In this document: in pieces, positions 33,908 through 47,499 of the stretch | Position numbering within the stretch: the stretch's first letter is position 1 | Layout of the letters: the number at the start of each line of letters is the position of its first letter | NCBI GenBank assembly: GCA_025094145.1 | Contig: JALLLS010000007.1 | Span: forward strand, 62,001-126,000 | Reading direction: 5' to 3' | From: Spinellus fusiger | Taxonomy: Eukaryota; Mucoromycota; Mucoromycetes; Mucorales; Phycomycetaceae | Length of the DNA: 64,000 nt | The notes under the pieces: model-generated | The model's database searches: none | Told to the model about the DNA's origin: nothing | Seen by the model: the letters and a program-made list of their open reading frames with translations, nothing else | Translations under genes and position numbers: made by a program

Positions 33908-36779
33908 TCAAGATGAGGGATTTAAACTGTCCGTTAAAATAGTATTAAAATACCGTAAAATACGCCCTGTTTCCTCACCATCTTTCTTGTGTAAGGATTA
34001 ATGTTGTTCTCCTAAAGGCGGTGAATTTCCACAGGGTTGAGAGATAAGAAATAATGAGGTTTGGAGTGATAATTCTCCTTCAAACGGCTAATGTATTTTC
34101 GGGTTTTACACAGCCCTCTTCAGCGCACACTCTCCCAATCTTTTTAACATTTCAAATGCTCCATATTATGACATACAAGATCACAAAGCTTCTTGGTAAT
34201 GATCCTATGATTTAGAAGGTTTGTATCACCTTTTACTAGCATAGTTATATTGAAAACACTACTTAAAAGCACCCAACAACTCATCAAAACATACGACAAT
34301 GTACTACTGCTTATATAGGCAATGTAAATGTTCATATGCCTACTTGAATCTTAACACAAGTGTCTTTACAATCTACAGAAATAAACTTATTAAATGTGTT
34401 GGTGTTAGCAGATAAGTAATATTATCTAAATGTCTTTGATCTGAAATAGAAATAGTGAGTACATAGTTGATCAATCATCTAGCCTTTTTAAAGTACTTTC
34501 CAGAACTAATTTACTTTCAAAATCTGTACAGGATATAATTAAGATAAGAAATGAGTCAATCTCATTGTTTTATATTTACACAATAATGGTTCAATAAGAA
34601 GTCTGTTAGTTTTATACATATAAAATTCTATACAATCAACACTATCTATTAAACACTACCTTTTGAGTTGAATAAACAAATACATCATAGACTACTGTTA
34701 CAAATAAATAAAAATGAGATTCTGTTTATAGAAAAAAAAGGAGTTTTTTCTCTTAAATGCTTCATACTCCCAAGTAGTCTAAGATGGGCCAATTACAAGG
34801 TTCAAAGAACTTTAGATCTAGAACAAAAAAGTTTTTAGTAGGTTATTCCATGAAATAAGAAGTGCTAGTGATATCTTATCCGCTAATCGTATTGTAATAA
34901 AGTTCGACATTATTCTATAAAGACGTTGAATGCTAATCCCTAAACTCAGCATTTTGAAAACATTCCCTCCCTTGTTCTCAGTTTAAAACATTATTCTCTT
35001 TGACTTTATTCTTTTAATATGTGGGATAGGGTAATATTATAACAAGAAATAAACATAAATAAATCACTAAAAAGATGAAATAAATATCATTAAATGATAT
35101 CATTAATTAAATAAAAGAATATAATTATTTGTATTATTATACTAAGCAGTAGACAGTACGTGATTTCTGGAAACACTTTATGCTTCTTCAGATAAAAGTG
35201 TACACATAAAAAGTACAGATGACACAGTATATTTGAAGGATCTTTAAGGATTCTACCAATATTTAAATTTTAAACTAGAAATTTGTTTAAATAAAGAGCC
35301 TTTATAAAATAAAATGCACGGGTGTGTAGTCAAAACTTACCAAACTTTACAATCTTTTTATTATAATGTGTGTGATCTTTTTCTCTGAAAAAGTATAAAT
35401 TGTTTATGGAAATGGTGTATTTGATATTGCAAAGAGAACAATATTGGTGACTGACAATGATTAGAGTATTCAGCCCAAATGACATGGAGTCTCCCAATTA
35501 AATTAAGAACTTGTACAACGAAAAATCCAAGTCTTAGTGTTTTGATTTAGCACATGTATCGATGTTTATCTGATACTTCTGGCGATGAAACTAAGTAATT
35601 ATATCTTAATTTATTTACAAAGCATTTATGTATTTGAATGCAGTATAATAAAAGGCGTACAATTTAACAATCTCAGCTATGCACTGTTACTGGTCATATT
35701 AGCCTCTGGTTAAAATTTATTGAAATAAGAGCTTTTCAATGAATATTGATAGTTGGAAAGTCAGGTCTGTTGTATCCACTAAATCATAACTATTAAATAA
35801 TCATCATGGGCTGGTCCATCTTCAAAATAGGATTATTTAATGTTTAGTTTACTCAAATTAAATGTAGCTATTTATCTTTATTATTATGAAAACAATACTG
35901 ATCTTAATATACAGTGAAGTTATTTAATTAAAACTATTTAGATTGAGTATAAGGCGTCTACTTTTTTAATAATATTATTGTTAATCTCACTATTGCCACC
36001 AAAAGTCCCAGTTTGAACAAGAAATATCCTCATGTCTAATAAGAAAATGTATGTCTCTTTCTTAAAGTCTTAATCTAATAAGTGAAAGCAACAGTACCTT
36101 ATTTTTATAGGCCTTCAGAAATACATGGAGTATAAGCAGCGTAATCAACATTATTTACAAATAATATCCTATTCATTTTACTGAATAACAAGAGTGATCT
36201 CAATTGAATTCTATTTACAAATTTGAAATGATCGATAGAGCCTTTCAGACACTGATGATGGACAACTAGATACTCTCTCAACAAATACTATCAATAGTCG
36301 AGAAAATGGTATACAATGCACTTTAAAGGAATTAGGATTTAAATAAAGGGTCATAGACATCAAGAGTATTTGAGATTTAATGCATTTCACTTTTTGTATT
36401 TATATAGTGAGAATATTTACTATTTATTATATACATCATATATCATGAACTATACTATACTATAGTATGATCCATAGGTTTAGCTTTTACCATCATCACA
36501 AATAGATTTAGCTTATGTGATTTGTAGCATGGTACGCAAAATATAATAAGAATGAAAGAAAGAAAAAAAAAACTTATTCACAGTAGTTTGGGGTTGGTAT
36601 TTTCGTGATTTGCTGCTGTGGCAGTAATTACTTCTTGGGCTGGGTTGTTATGAAAGCAATCAGAATATAAAAGAGAAAGTACAAGTAGAAAAGGGTTGCT
36701 TTTTCTGATGTTTTCTGGGGGGAAAGACAGGACAGGCATACAGTTTTTAAAAGAAGGGATGGGTAAGGGTAGATAGGGT
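33908..36779. other. AT-rich intergenic DNA downstream of the bZIP gene
   Basis: No gene is recognised. The segment 33940-34140 is somewhat GC-richer and may belong to the same dead Tc1-like element. The remainder is low-complexity AT DNA. Confidence 0.4.
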
Positions 36780-38067
36780 TTAGTTTAACTCTTTCTTATT
36801 GGTGTCAAACTCGAGTTGATTTTTGTAAAGAAAGTAGTCATTTGATGGTGAGGAGATTTCAGAGTGGGTGACGGTGTTATTGGCCATACTCAGATAAGGT
36901 GTGAACTCTTTTGCAGAAGAGCATTCATTGGCGTGACTTAAGGAACTACCCACCGGTAAAGATTGTTCAGAAATAGAGGGATGTTGGTGTTGAAGAAGAT
37001 TATAACATTCATTAAAAGCAGATGTGCCACCCCCTTCTGTCTCGGTGATAGAAGAAATGGGATAGATGGAGGATTGTGATTCTGCTACTGCAGCTGCGGC
37101 TGCAATGGCAGTAGGAGATCGAGATAAGGGGTTGGCGTGGTAGTGGTTGTTTATATTGTTGGCTAATTGAGCTGAGGATTGGCGAAGGTATGCCTGTACT
37201 GAGTAGCAATCACAATGGCCGTGAGTAAGCAGTTGATTGCGAAGGAACATGCTTTCTTCTCTTAATTGGGCCACCATCATCTGCAGTTCTTTATTTTGAT
37301 TTGCAGTGTACTCTGCATGGGTTTCAAGGTTTTTCATCCACTTCTTCTTCTTTTGACGGCACTTGTAAGCAGCCACCCTGTTACGTTCCAGGAATTTTTT
37401 GCGTTGTTCTTCAGCATCATCTCCTTCAAATACAATGCGTCTTTTGCGGCCGCTAGACACCATTGTTTTCATATAGGCACCTGAGGTTGAATCACTGTTC
37501 ATGCTCTCTTCATCAGATTCTTCTTCCTGCTGTTTGAACTCTTCCGAGGTAGCCTGCATGGGTGAGCTAGGTTTTGAAACGGTATCAATGTTTCTTAATG
37601 CTAAGGCTAATTCTGATGGAGACGCTTCATTCTCACTAGGAAATTGCATAGATGAAGTGGGTGGACTAAGAGAAGGCTGCTTGGGAGACATCTCAGGCTC
37701 AGTTGATTTTGTCAATGAAGGTGTGGGGCTAATAATAGCTGATGAGTCCACTACAGGACTTGAGGGTATCCAAATAGACCCCAGTTTAAGAGAAGACTGT
37801 GATCTTGGTGGTGAGTTCTGGAAGTGGTATTCAAATGGATTGACCTCTGCCATTGCAGGTAGTCCAGGTGTAAGACTCCATGCACCACATTCCATTAGAA
37901 AACGAGTAGGTGTGGACAGAGAGTGGCTGTGATCTAAGGAATAATACATAAAAGGTAAATGAGTTGATCAACAGTAGGCAGTTGAATAGAGTCTTTTTCC
38001 TTTATGATTACAAAAGAAATGGGTGGCATGGTAATATTTTATTACCTTCATTTAAAATAGTCTGCAT
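36780..38067 (-). CDS. bZIP transcription factor of the Atf1/ATF2-CREB type
   Basis: Exons 38067-38046 (22 nt) and 37933-36780 join across a 112-nt intron (GTAATA...CCTTAG) to 391 residues. The short first exon MQTILNED keeps frame; an alternative start inside the intron (37949) would give MYYSLDHSHS. The N-terminal part contains NPFEYHF, resembling the 'NPFEQSF' motif of fungal Atf1 HRA domains, and many Ser-Pro/Thr-Pro sites, the usual targets of stress MAP kinases (Sty1/Hog1). The basic region RKKFLERNRVAAYKCRQKKK lies near 185-204, followed directly by a leucine zipper (NLETHAEYTANQNKELQMMV onward). Atf1-type factors bind CRE-like sites (TGACGTCA) in stress responses. The C-terminal 140 residues are low-complexity, with Ala, Ser and Asn runs. 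A CRE-like TGATGTCAT occurs upstream at 38219-38227. Confidence 0.88.
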
Positions 38068-41000
38068 TTCTGAACGATAGAAAGTGTTTTCTTTAAAGAC
38101 AAAAAGGAAAGTAGAGAATAAAAAGAACTTTAGAAGATGATTTTAAATGATTTTTGTACATCCCACAGAGGCGGCGATCCTAACCGATCAATATCAGTGC
38201 TGTCCATGCTTGGTCCTATGATGTCATATTCAATGGACCAGAGTCACAGTGCCTTGCTATAGGATGATATCATTGTCTAAATCTTCAGTGGTGCTGTCAA
38301 AGAAATGCTCTACACCTAATCAGGTTACACCTGGCTTAATTCAATGACCTCAGACTTTATCAGAAACATGTTCTGCCTTGACTCTACAGTCTACCTCTGG
38401 TAGTGTAGGCAGGGTTATTGTATTTAGTAAGCACCTTGGCACATAGCACGTCTTGTTATTTATTTATGTGCATTGATGTATTCATTGGTTACTTTATCCA
38501 AAGTAGATTCTTCTTTTTGGATCAAGATGGAATCTATTCATGACTTATGGTATTTGTGCTTGAATATTATTATTTTTGATTTGTATCAAAGAAGAAAAAT
38601 GGGAAACAATCCAATGGAAAATAGTAGAAAATGTTTTAAGTTGAGCAATCTCTGAATCCTCTTTTATGGAAATAAGGTGTAGGGTGAGGAGGAGGGGGGA
38701 AGGCAAGGAAAAAAAATAGAAAGCAAAAAAGAAAAAGTACAAAAAGAATGAAAACACAGTGTGTATGAATGTGTGTGAATTGTTAAGTCAATTTCTCTGG
38801 GGTTTTATTGGGGGGGAGGTGACTATGAGAAAGAAACGACGAATTTAGACAGCTGCAGATTTAGAATGTTAAAAAGCCAGTCACTAAAGAACTACGCTCG
38901 CTTTGAACGACAATAAAATTCTTGTGTAAAAACACATCAACCCAAAGAACAGAAAGATGATGTAAATGGATTATAATTAGATTGACTCGAGAGAAATAGA
39001 GATATACCATAGAGTAAGCTTATAGCGAATAGTCAATAGATGGGCTGTGTTCTCTCACGTCGGTGTATCAATAGAAACTCACCCATTCACCCAGTTTGAG
39101 CATGGCTATAGGCTGTGACTTATTTTTCACCCTACAATAAAATTGTCTCGTTAGTACAATAAAGTATTTTAATAGGAAGATAAAGTGATCAACAGTAGAA
39201 ACAGGGAAAAAGAACATAAAAAATCAAACCCATCTTGTGAAATCGGAGTGAACAGGAAACTGACAAGTTAGAGTAACTCAAGAGTAGACAAGAAATGAGA
39301 CAAGAATGGCACTGTTGTTGTAACATTTCTTAGTTTCCTATTCTCTTTCCGATATTTAACTGTTGTATATTTAGCTGGAATTGATGAGAATCTGACTTTA
39401 CTGGCTACATTTCTCTTAAAGACAACAAAGTACGCTTTTTTATTGGCTTATATGAAATAATGCATATTAAAAATACAACAGCTGTGAAAGCTGCTGTTTA
39501 TTTTGTTATCATCTCTTGCTTTTATGTTTTTACTCGGGTAACAACAATCAAGACCAGACTTCTATGCAAATCCTATTACTGTAACATTTGATTTTTCACT
39601 TTAACTTTTCCAAGATAGTTCAGTCTAAACATATTTAGTATGTATTTATTCTTAATGTATTAGGTTCCTTAACTCAATTCCATATAATTTTCTTTTCTTT
39701 TTTTGTCAGTCTATCATAGACAAATCTCTTATTGATACTCTTGGCATAATGCTATTTTAGCTCAAATAGAAAACTTAAAGCAGTCTAAGAGTGAGAAACC
39801 CATAGCAATGATCTATTTGCTCATGTGTTTTGTAAGAATAAATAAATAAGTATAGATTACTATTGCATTTCTGCATTATGGTTTATGTATAGCATAAGTT
39901 ATGATGTTACATGAGTTACAATTCGCTGAGGACCAGCTCTGTGATTCTTCATTGGCTTTTTGCATGCTTCAACACCAAATACTCTTCAGGGTTCTTTAAT
40001 GCACTAACTAAAAAATAAATAAGAGAATGTATCTGGCTTGTTTTCTCTATTTCCAACTTTCTCCTTTTTGGAATGAGTTAGAATACTTGGCTATTATGTT
40101 GCTTGTTATTCTCAGTAACGTGTCCCTTGTCTATTGTTTATTATGCACCTTTTTACTCATTGAATACAGTTCTGATGATTCTTCATTGTGTGTGTGTGTG
40201 TGAGAATAAAAATTCAATGACTTTTATACTTACGCTACTGATGTAGGAGGCTTCTATGAATAGGTTCACCACTACAATTTTGAACTACAAACAATAGAGA
40301 GTAAGCATAAATGACTGAATGAATGAATGAAAAATAAAAAAGGTCCTCATTGAAAGGCGTGGGTACATAATAAGTCCTATTTGTGGTTTTATCTTGATTT
40401 TACATAGCTTCACTCTTTTTAGATAGTATATTATATAATTACTGAAAAATATTCTTTGGAATATGAATTTTCCATGATAGTCAAAAATAGAAAAATGATA
40501 AACACAAATAGTAAGTCCTTTTCACCATAAATGCAATTTGTTATAATAGCGTTTTATTTTGTGTCGCTTCATTCTGATACTATGTGATATTATGATATGT
40601 GATATTATGATATGCGATACCACGCTGTCCTATAATATCATGAGTTATGTTATTTTCTAATCACCCTTTTTTTTTTGTAAATTTCAGTCTTATTTTCTTT
40701 AGTTATATTCTCAATTATCGTACTTAAAATAATATTCTATAGTGTTCTATGAGGCTTTTCAATAGAAAGAGTATACAAATATAGGTGACCATTATGCCTT
40801 TAATCTACTTTTTATTCTGATGGTTCTTATCGTTTAATCAATAATGTAGTACAATGTCGGAAACAATATATCAGACAGTTTGCTTGGTTGATTAGTTATA
40901 AAGGGAAAAGCAACTGAAATTGTTAACTAAGGTTTTTCCCTAGTTTCTTAAGACCAAGACACTGACTATAGTCTGATGTATTGCCCTTGTATACCTTATT

Positions 41001-42099
41001 ATACATGGGATAGACTCTTTTCAAATGATAACATAGGCGTATCGATGCACTACAATTTTTATTTATTTATTATTTAGATAAGACAGAACATCAGAAGAAA
41101 AAGAAAGGTTCATATTAATTTATTATGGGGTTTATTTTAATGCAAAATAGCATATTCAATGACAGGGTGTGGTAAGAATACTTACCCAATAGTATACAAG
41201 TGCACTAGTTGTGAAAAAGTAAGCCCAGAGGCTTTTCATTCTTCTCTTGATCTTACCCCATTTAAGTCGCCGGCTTACTCTTTTGAGATTGACTAAGATA
41301 CATAAGGTTTATGCATGCTAAAGTATAGTTTTCACTAACTTCATAGAACAGAAAAGCATCTCGAAAAATATGTATCTCTTATCCTGTAATTCTCTTTTGT
41401 AATACACTGTTATGAACAATTATAAGAATAATATTCAGTGCATTGACAAGTTCTAGGCCATTCTTATATAAATCATATGCTATTTAATTATTACTTAACT
41501 CGTGTTTTGGATGAATATTTTCACTTTGTTTGACAGTATATTCTTTCATATGTATGATTTGTTTGTATTGTTACACTTGAATTACTATGAATTATAACAA
41601 ACACATAGACACACATTTATGTGTGCCTTTTCTTCATTCTATATAGAAAACTCATTCCCCATCATTATTTATAATGCGGTGATAACTTTTATTATGTCCA
41701 TCCAACAGGAAAAGGCGCTGACAATGAAGTCTGAACTGTATACTATTTTATTGATGTTGGTTATCAGTAGCATGAAAGATTAAGATATCTTTAACCCTTG
41801 AATGATATAAACCGTTTGTATTCTATCTTCTCTATTTGTAATCAATTGTGAAAAGCTGGACATTGCCATCCTATCAGAATGAAACAAAAATACCAATGAT
41901 AGCCCAACAGAGTAAAAATTATTCTAATAGTAAAAATAAAAACATCTCTATCGTTATAAATACCGTCTCTTTCTTGTATAGAATGCTTGAAAAACCTGAC
42001 AAAAGATTTCATGAATCTGTAGAAAAGAAAACAATGCAAGTTGGTGATCCATCTGAGGCTAAAAAATTGCATTATTTTATCAGTTTCAGTGTATGAATG
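38068..42099. other. Long AT-rich intergenic region with microsatellites
   Basis: Upstream of the bZIP gene. Contains a (TG)n run at about 40188-40202, a GAAT/GAATGAAT run near 40315-40330, and a GATATTAT/GATATGTG tandem at about 40580-40615. ORFs at 38473 and 41848 lack family resemblance. Confidence 0.5.
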
Positions 42100-43200
42100 C
42101 ACGACTGCTGCAAGCTATTGATTGAGTCACGTCTCATTGAGACTTCAAGGTAGAGCCACCAGCTGGTAGCTTGCTCATTTGAGGCTGCTAGTGGGTGTGT
42201 TGAACGGGAACACTAATACTGTCATAGAGTGCACAGACTCCTACAATAAACTCTTTGTAGTTTTGGACAAAAAGATTTTTTTCAAAGTACGTAGGTATCT
42301 GCTAAGAGGGCTACTGACACAATGGAGACACAATGAAGACCAATCTGGGAGATGGGAGGCTTAGTAGGACAGAGACTTAGAATGGACAGATAAGAACGGG
42401 CCAACGAGAGATGACAGCAAGAGAAATAGAAAACGTATATCGACCAGACACACTTTCAAGAACAGAGAACTAAAGAACAGAACAAGAACGGATGTAGTGA
42501 GAGAAGGTGACCTTTCAGAGTTGTACGATATCGTTGATAGCCGCGCTACCTGGAATGGTACACAACAAACTGATCATAAGAACCTCAATGATTTATTGTG
42601 ATATAAAAAGTCGAGCTTATAGACGCAATTCCTTAGTATTTAATGCACTTCTTGCCTCTTATATACTATGTCTCCTACTACTGAAGAATAAGAAGGGTGT
42701 CAAGGATGCCTGACTTCCATTACATCCTTATTCTCACTCTTTCTCAGATTTCTCCTCTAGCACCCATTCATAACCTGTTTAACAAAGCCAGAAGCTGCTG
42801 TTGTTTTTGGCTTTAACCAAAGGGAAATCCGGACAGTTCAAAGAGTAAACAAAGTCTGATCTTTATTTACTCCTCTGTAATTCTTTTATACTTTTCTAAT
42901 TGATACTATCTACTAATAAAAGCTATGAAAAACCCCTTCTTGCTAAAGTATCATCCCTTGGATATACGCCTTGCTAACTAACTCATCTTCTCCCATGTGG
43001 TCCTGTTTAGGCAGTTTATGTTTCTATTGACTGGGATGATCAATGGTTCTATTTATGGAAAGTGATTATCCGACACTGCTAGTGTAGTTGCTACATCTAT
43101 TCTCAGGATTGTCCAAGTTGCTCCAAGTATCCCTCGTTGAATTTCGGATTACCACAGGACGACGGTTATCTTTTTGGTGTCCTAATTTCCTTGCTGAATT
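42100..43200. repeat. GC-richer island, probable LTR/retroelement relics
   Basis: Bases 42100-42560 are clearly less AT-rich and purine-rich (GAGAC/AAGAACAGA-type sequence). Bases 42800-43190 contain GGGAAATCCGGACAGTT and following TTTTATACTTTTCTA blocks shared with the family-2 solo LTR at 16178. Boundaries cannot be fixed by eye and no protein is recognised. Confidence 0.4.
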
Positions 43201-44397
43201 TATGGCCTTTTTGGATGTTTATTCATAATTCTTATTTTACCATCATCTCCACTCATTTTCATTATTCTCCCCTCAGTTGAGGTTTTATTTTCTCTTGTCC
43301 ATCTGTTTCCTTCCTCTTTGCATTTATTTATTTTCACTTTTGTATTTAGAGTGTTTTTATGTCTATCCCATTTTTTCAAAGGTTCTCATAGGGTGGCTAA
43401 TATGCCCAATGCACGAATAGCAAATTACACCCAAAAAATAAAAATAAAATACTTTGAACTGTATGTATGTGCATGCTGCTGTTTGTAGTAGAACAACCAG
43501 AGAGTAATTGATGTTTTGCTTAGACAGAAGATAGTATAAGAGATAAAACATTAATAGAAGAAAGACAGATATCAGACTGCAAGTTTATTTCAAATTAGAA
43601 GAGTATCGTCACCTTGGGCTCTTTTATTTTCCTTCATTGTCTTGATATTGTTATAATTTTCTGAATTTCTTAGAAATATACATCAAACCTTCAATAAATT
43701 GAAAGAAAAAAGTGTGTATTTTGTCAGGATGGAAGACTTTATTTAAAAGCTTATTAGTAACTATAATGCTTAGTTTGGTATCTTTTACAACTTCATACCT
43801 TCGCTCTATTATGGATAGGCTCAATAAGGAGGTCAGAGTTTTACAAGGGCCGGTAAGAAATAGTCTCTAAACTTCATTACACCCAGGATATGCTCAAGAA
43901 GCTAGGTAGTTTCATTTCGTAGAATAACATAGAAGCCACAGTTTTTATGCTTTTATTATTATTAAAATAAAAAAGTGCTCTCCTCATCTTGTGGTATTGA
44001 GGCTTGATCCTTCGCACAAATCTCTACAACTCCTATTATTAATATTCTTGTTACAAATATTTCACTTGAGAATTTTTACTAAGTTAATTGCTTAGTAATT
44101 CAGCAGTTTATGTACATATGGATAGAACGTATCGAACATACTAATACCTCATCTATACTGCTATTCCTTATTATCAACTTCCACAGAAGGTCAGAGTGAG
44201 TGTGAGAATTAATATTTTTATGCTATATCTAATAGGCCTTTATGAATAGGTCTATATCATTATATAGGATATCCATTATAGAAAACTAAGGATTGCAAGA
44301 GATAAAAAACACAATATTTGTCTTTCTTGGTTACAAAAATGATTCAGAGCCTTTTTTTTTCTCATTCATTTTATATATACGTGCATATTAGTATGCT
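43201..44397. other. Intergenic, 3' side of NOP14
   Basis: AT-rich DNA in which nothing is recognised. Confidence 0.45.
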
Positions 44398-47300
44398 TTA
44401 CTTTTTATTTTCACGGTCTAAGCGATTTTGTTCGCCTTGTTCACCCTCAAGAATGGTCATGACACCCTTGATCATCTTATTGTAGCTTTCATCCTTCAGC
44501 TTTCTTGCCTTGGCCTTTTCTCTAGCCATAAACATATTATCCTTGCGTAATTCACGTAATGCACCCTTCTTCTCCTTCTTAAGTTGAGCATTAAGTTTGT
44601 TAGCTTGTGCACGTTCATGATCAGGATCATAGTGGCGATCCATAGAGTAGCCCTTTTCAAACTTGGGAAGATGTTGAGCAATAGGCACAGGTCTATGTTG
44701 TTGCATGCGAAGAGGTGCTTTGATTCGCTTGTCTTTACAAAACTTGATTTGGCGCTCTAGTCTGTTACCAAGTTCACTTAGACGTGTCTGTAGTATATCA
44801 ATGTAAGTTTACGCCATCTAATAATGTAAATACTCCTACCTCTATATCGGAATGCCATGACACGGATTGAAGTGCCACTATAACATCATGCGTCTGCTGG
44901 AACAATTCCACAAGAGCTGGAGTAGATGCATACAACTGAAGGAATCTCTCAAGCATACGCAGTACACCCTGTACTAAAGATAGTCCCACAGCGCTATTGC
45001 CTTGCTCCTCTGTATTCTCACTGCATATATTATCGAATTTTACTGAAGGAATACTCTCCAATTTGGCACACTTAGTATCTTTGATGTTCAGCTTTGCGGT
45101 GTTATCAGATAAAGGGAATATACCAGAAACATCTTTACATATGTTTTTAGGAGCAAGTATCACCAATGAGCTATGTAAAAAGTTCAAGGCTTCAGGTAGA
45201 AGGCGCTTTGATATTTTTTGATACTAAATAAGCAAAGCAAAGCAATACATATTAATACACCATACTACAATAAGGAATAATTTTCTTTACCTCAAGAAGC
45301 AAAAGAGACATAAAGAGACCACGAGCGACATCGGTTTGGCTCTGAACACGACTCTGCTCTAATACCTGTGCCATAAACAGCATAGCAGGGGATACAATAG
45401 GATGGGCCATATCTGAGGTAGAGAAAACCTGACCAAGTAAGCGTAAGGTCATCATCTCTTCTGCGGTTGGCCAGCCATGCTTCTTTTCGAGATTTTTTGC
45501 TCTGCTTGCATTCATTTGTTCAAGCTTGGTGTGGAAAATAGTAGCAGCAGCCTCTGGGACTTGTTGTGCTATTTCAAATACATGCACACATAAAGCATCC
45601 AAAACGCTCACTGGAAGAGGAGTCACTGTGGAAACAAGATGACTTAAATGCTCTAATAAAACACCAAGGAAGGTGCTAATCTTTTGTTTGTTGGTAGGGT
45701 TCAGTTTGATGTGGTAAAGAACTCGGATACGCTGAGTGACAGTAATAACGTCTTCTACTGATAACTCCTCTAGTATCTCTAAGAATTTATTGTGGGAGGT
45801 AGGGCACTTGAAAGTGAAAGGAATCTCACGTTTCTCGGTAGTGGATGCTTTGGTACTTGACTTTCTGTTCTTTTTCAATGTTCCACTGCTACCAATTTCA
45901 TTCATGTCATCCTCATCATCTTCGAGAATGGGGGCTCCACTATTACTGCCTTCTTCTTCACCACTTTCGAGGTCCTCATTATCAGTCTCTTCGTCTTCAT
46001 CCTCTCCAGATTCATCCTCTCCAGATTCATCCTCTCCAGATTCATCCTCTCCAGATTCATCTTCTCCAGATTCATTCTCTTCATCAAAATCCAACCCCAT
46101 ACCATTTTGAATATCCTCAAGTGTCAGTCCCTTGCCGAGGCGCTCCTCTGCTTCATCCTCTAATTCTGCAAGATAGTCATCCTCTAATTCATCGCCTTGA
46201 GGTGCTGACTTTCTCTTTCTCTTTTTTCCTTTATGACCTTCATCTTCATCTTCTGAATCAAGACCTTCCATGCGCCGCTTTCTTGCACGCTCAGCCTTCT
46301 CTAACTTTTGCTTCTCTTCCAAGGCGGTTTCTTCCTCTGTCTTTGTACGATCTGTTGCTCTGGCACGCTTATCATTAGCAAGATCACGCAATGCCTTATC
46401 ATAGTCATCGTATGAGTTATCTTCCTCCTTCTCTTCTTCTTCCTTTTGGTCTTCTTCATGTTGTTTCTTTATGCAAAGTGATTAATAAGAAATAGTATAG
46501 AATAGACTGAATATTACCTTGGCAAACATCAAGTTCTGTGATGGAAGAGGCTTACGTGCAGAGGGTTTAGTACTCAAGAGACTTCTAATGTCATCCAACT
46601 CCTCATCAAGATCTTGACGCATTGCTTCATCTTCTTGTTTAGCATTTTGTCGCTCATGCTATAAAAGAGTCAGTCATAAAGTAATTTACCTATTGATATT
46701 TACCTTGTGAAGTTTGCTCTTGGCAATAATCTCCTTCATGACTTCATTCTTTGACTTGTGGCGATCACCTTCCTCCTCTTTTTTCTCTCCCTCAAAACCA
46801 CCGAAATGCATCTTGGAGACAATAGAACGATTCAATTGACCATTCTCTTCTTCATCACTAAGCTCTAAGCCAGCATCATCAAAGTCATCCATATCACCCA
46901 AAGATTGACCGTAATGAGTCAAATTAATCTCATCATCATCATCCAAGTTGTACATGGATCCACCACTACGAGCATTTCTCTATATCATTAACTCATCCTC
47001 TTTAGTTCCAAGTCCAAAATCATAACTCTCCTTATCTCTTAAGCATTCTTACCTGTTTTTCTTTTGTAAATCTCTCCAACATTTTTTCCTCGGGTGTCAA
47101 AAAGGGATTGTTTTCACCAAAACGCTTATCAATAATACCACCCACACGATGCTTTCCTTTCATTTCGGATAGTAGATTTTTTTTACGATTGTCTTCACCA
47201 ATCTGTTTGCTCAGTGTAGGCTTTCCAGAAGTGCCTTTGACAGTACGTCCAACCACTTGGAACTTTGTGCGGTTCACTTTGATTTCAAAAGGGTTGAATT

Positions 47301-47499
47301 CACCTCGAATCAATTTGAGCTTGTCGTCTGCATTGTTTTTTCCCACTTCAGAAGGAATACCCTTCTTTCTATCTTTCTTAGATCGGCTGGCTTTTGACTG
47401 CTGTCCAACTATACCAGCTGAACGTAATGAGTTTCGAAGTCTTTTGAGAGCAGATCCACCGCTCCCTTTGGGCTGCTGTACTGATGACGGTCCTCCCAT
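44398..47499 (-). CDS. NOP14: Nucleolar protein NOP14 (small-subunit processome)
   Basis: Six exons (47499-47053, 46979-46704, 46658-46518, 46466-45291, 45223-44840, 44787-44398) give 937 residues. Each junction is in phase 0. NOP14 acts in the nucleolus with Noc4 and Emg1 in 18S rRNA processing and 40S assembly. Recognition rests on the N-terminus (GSGGSALKRLRNSLRSAG, NPFEIKVNRTKFQVVGR, KQIGEDNRKKNLLSEMKGK, NPFLTPEEKMLERFTKEKQ), the acidic central region, helical repeats and the C-terminal RPVPIAQHLPKFEKGYSMDR block with a Lys/Arg-rich tail. Acidic residues between about 340 and 410 include five SGEDE units encoded by a 15-bp tandem repeat (about 46000-46075). The protein is longer than yeast Nop14 (810), mainly in acidic linkers. 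Exon 4 uses an AAG acceptor. Antisense Ser/Pro-rich ORFs here are shadows. Confidence 0.94.

Noticed and set aside
37934..37949. ATG at 37949 as bZIP start
   Set aside because: It lies inside a GTAATA...CCTTAG intron; splicing to the 22-nt exon at 38067 gives an upstream ATG in frame. It remains possible as an alternative start.
45736..46378. Ser/Pro- and His/Pro-rich ORFs on the plus strand
   Set aside because: They are antisense shadows of the acidic, repetitive region of NOP14.
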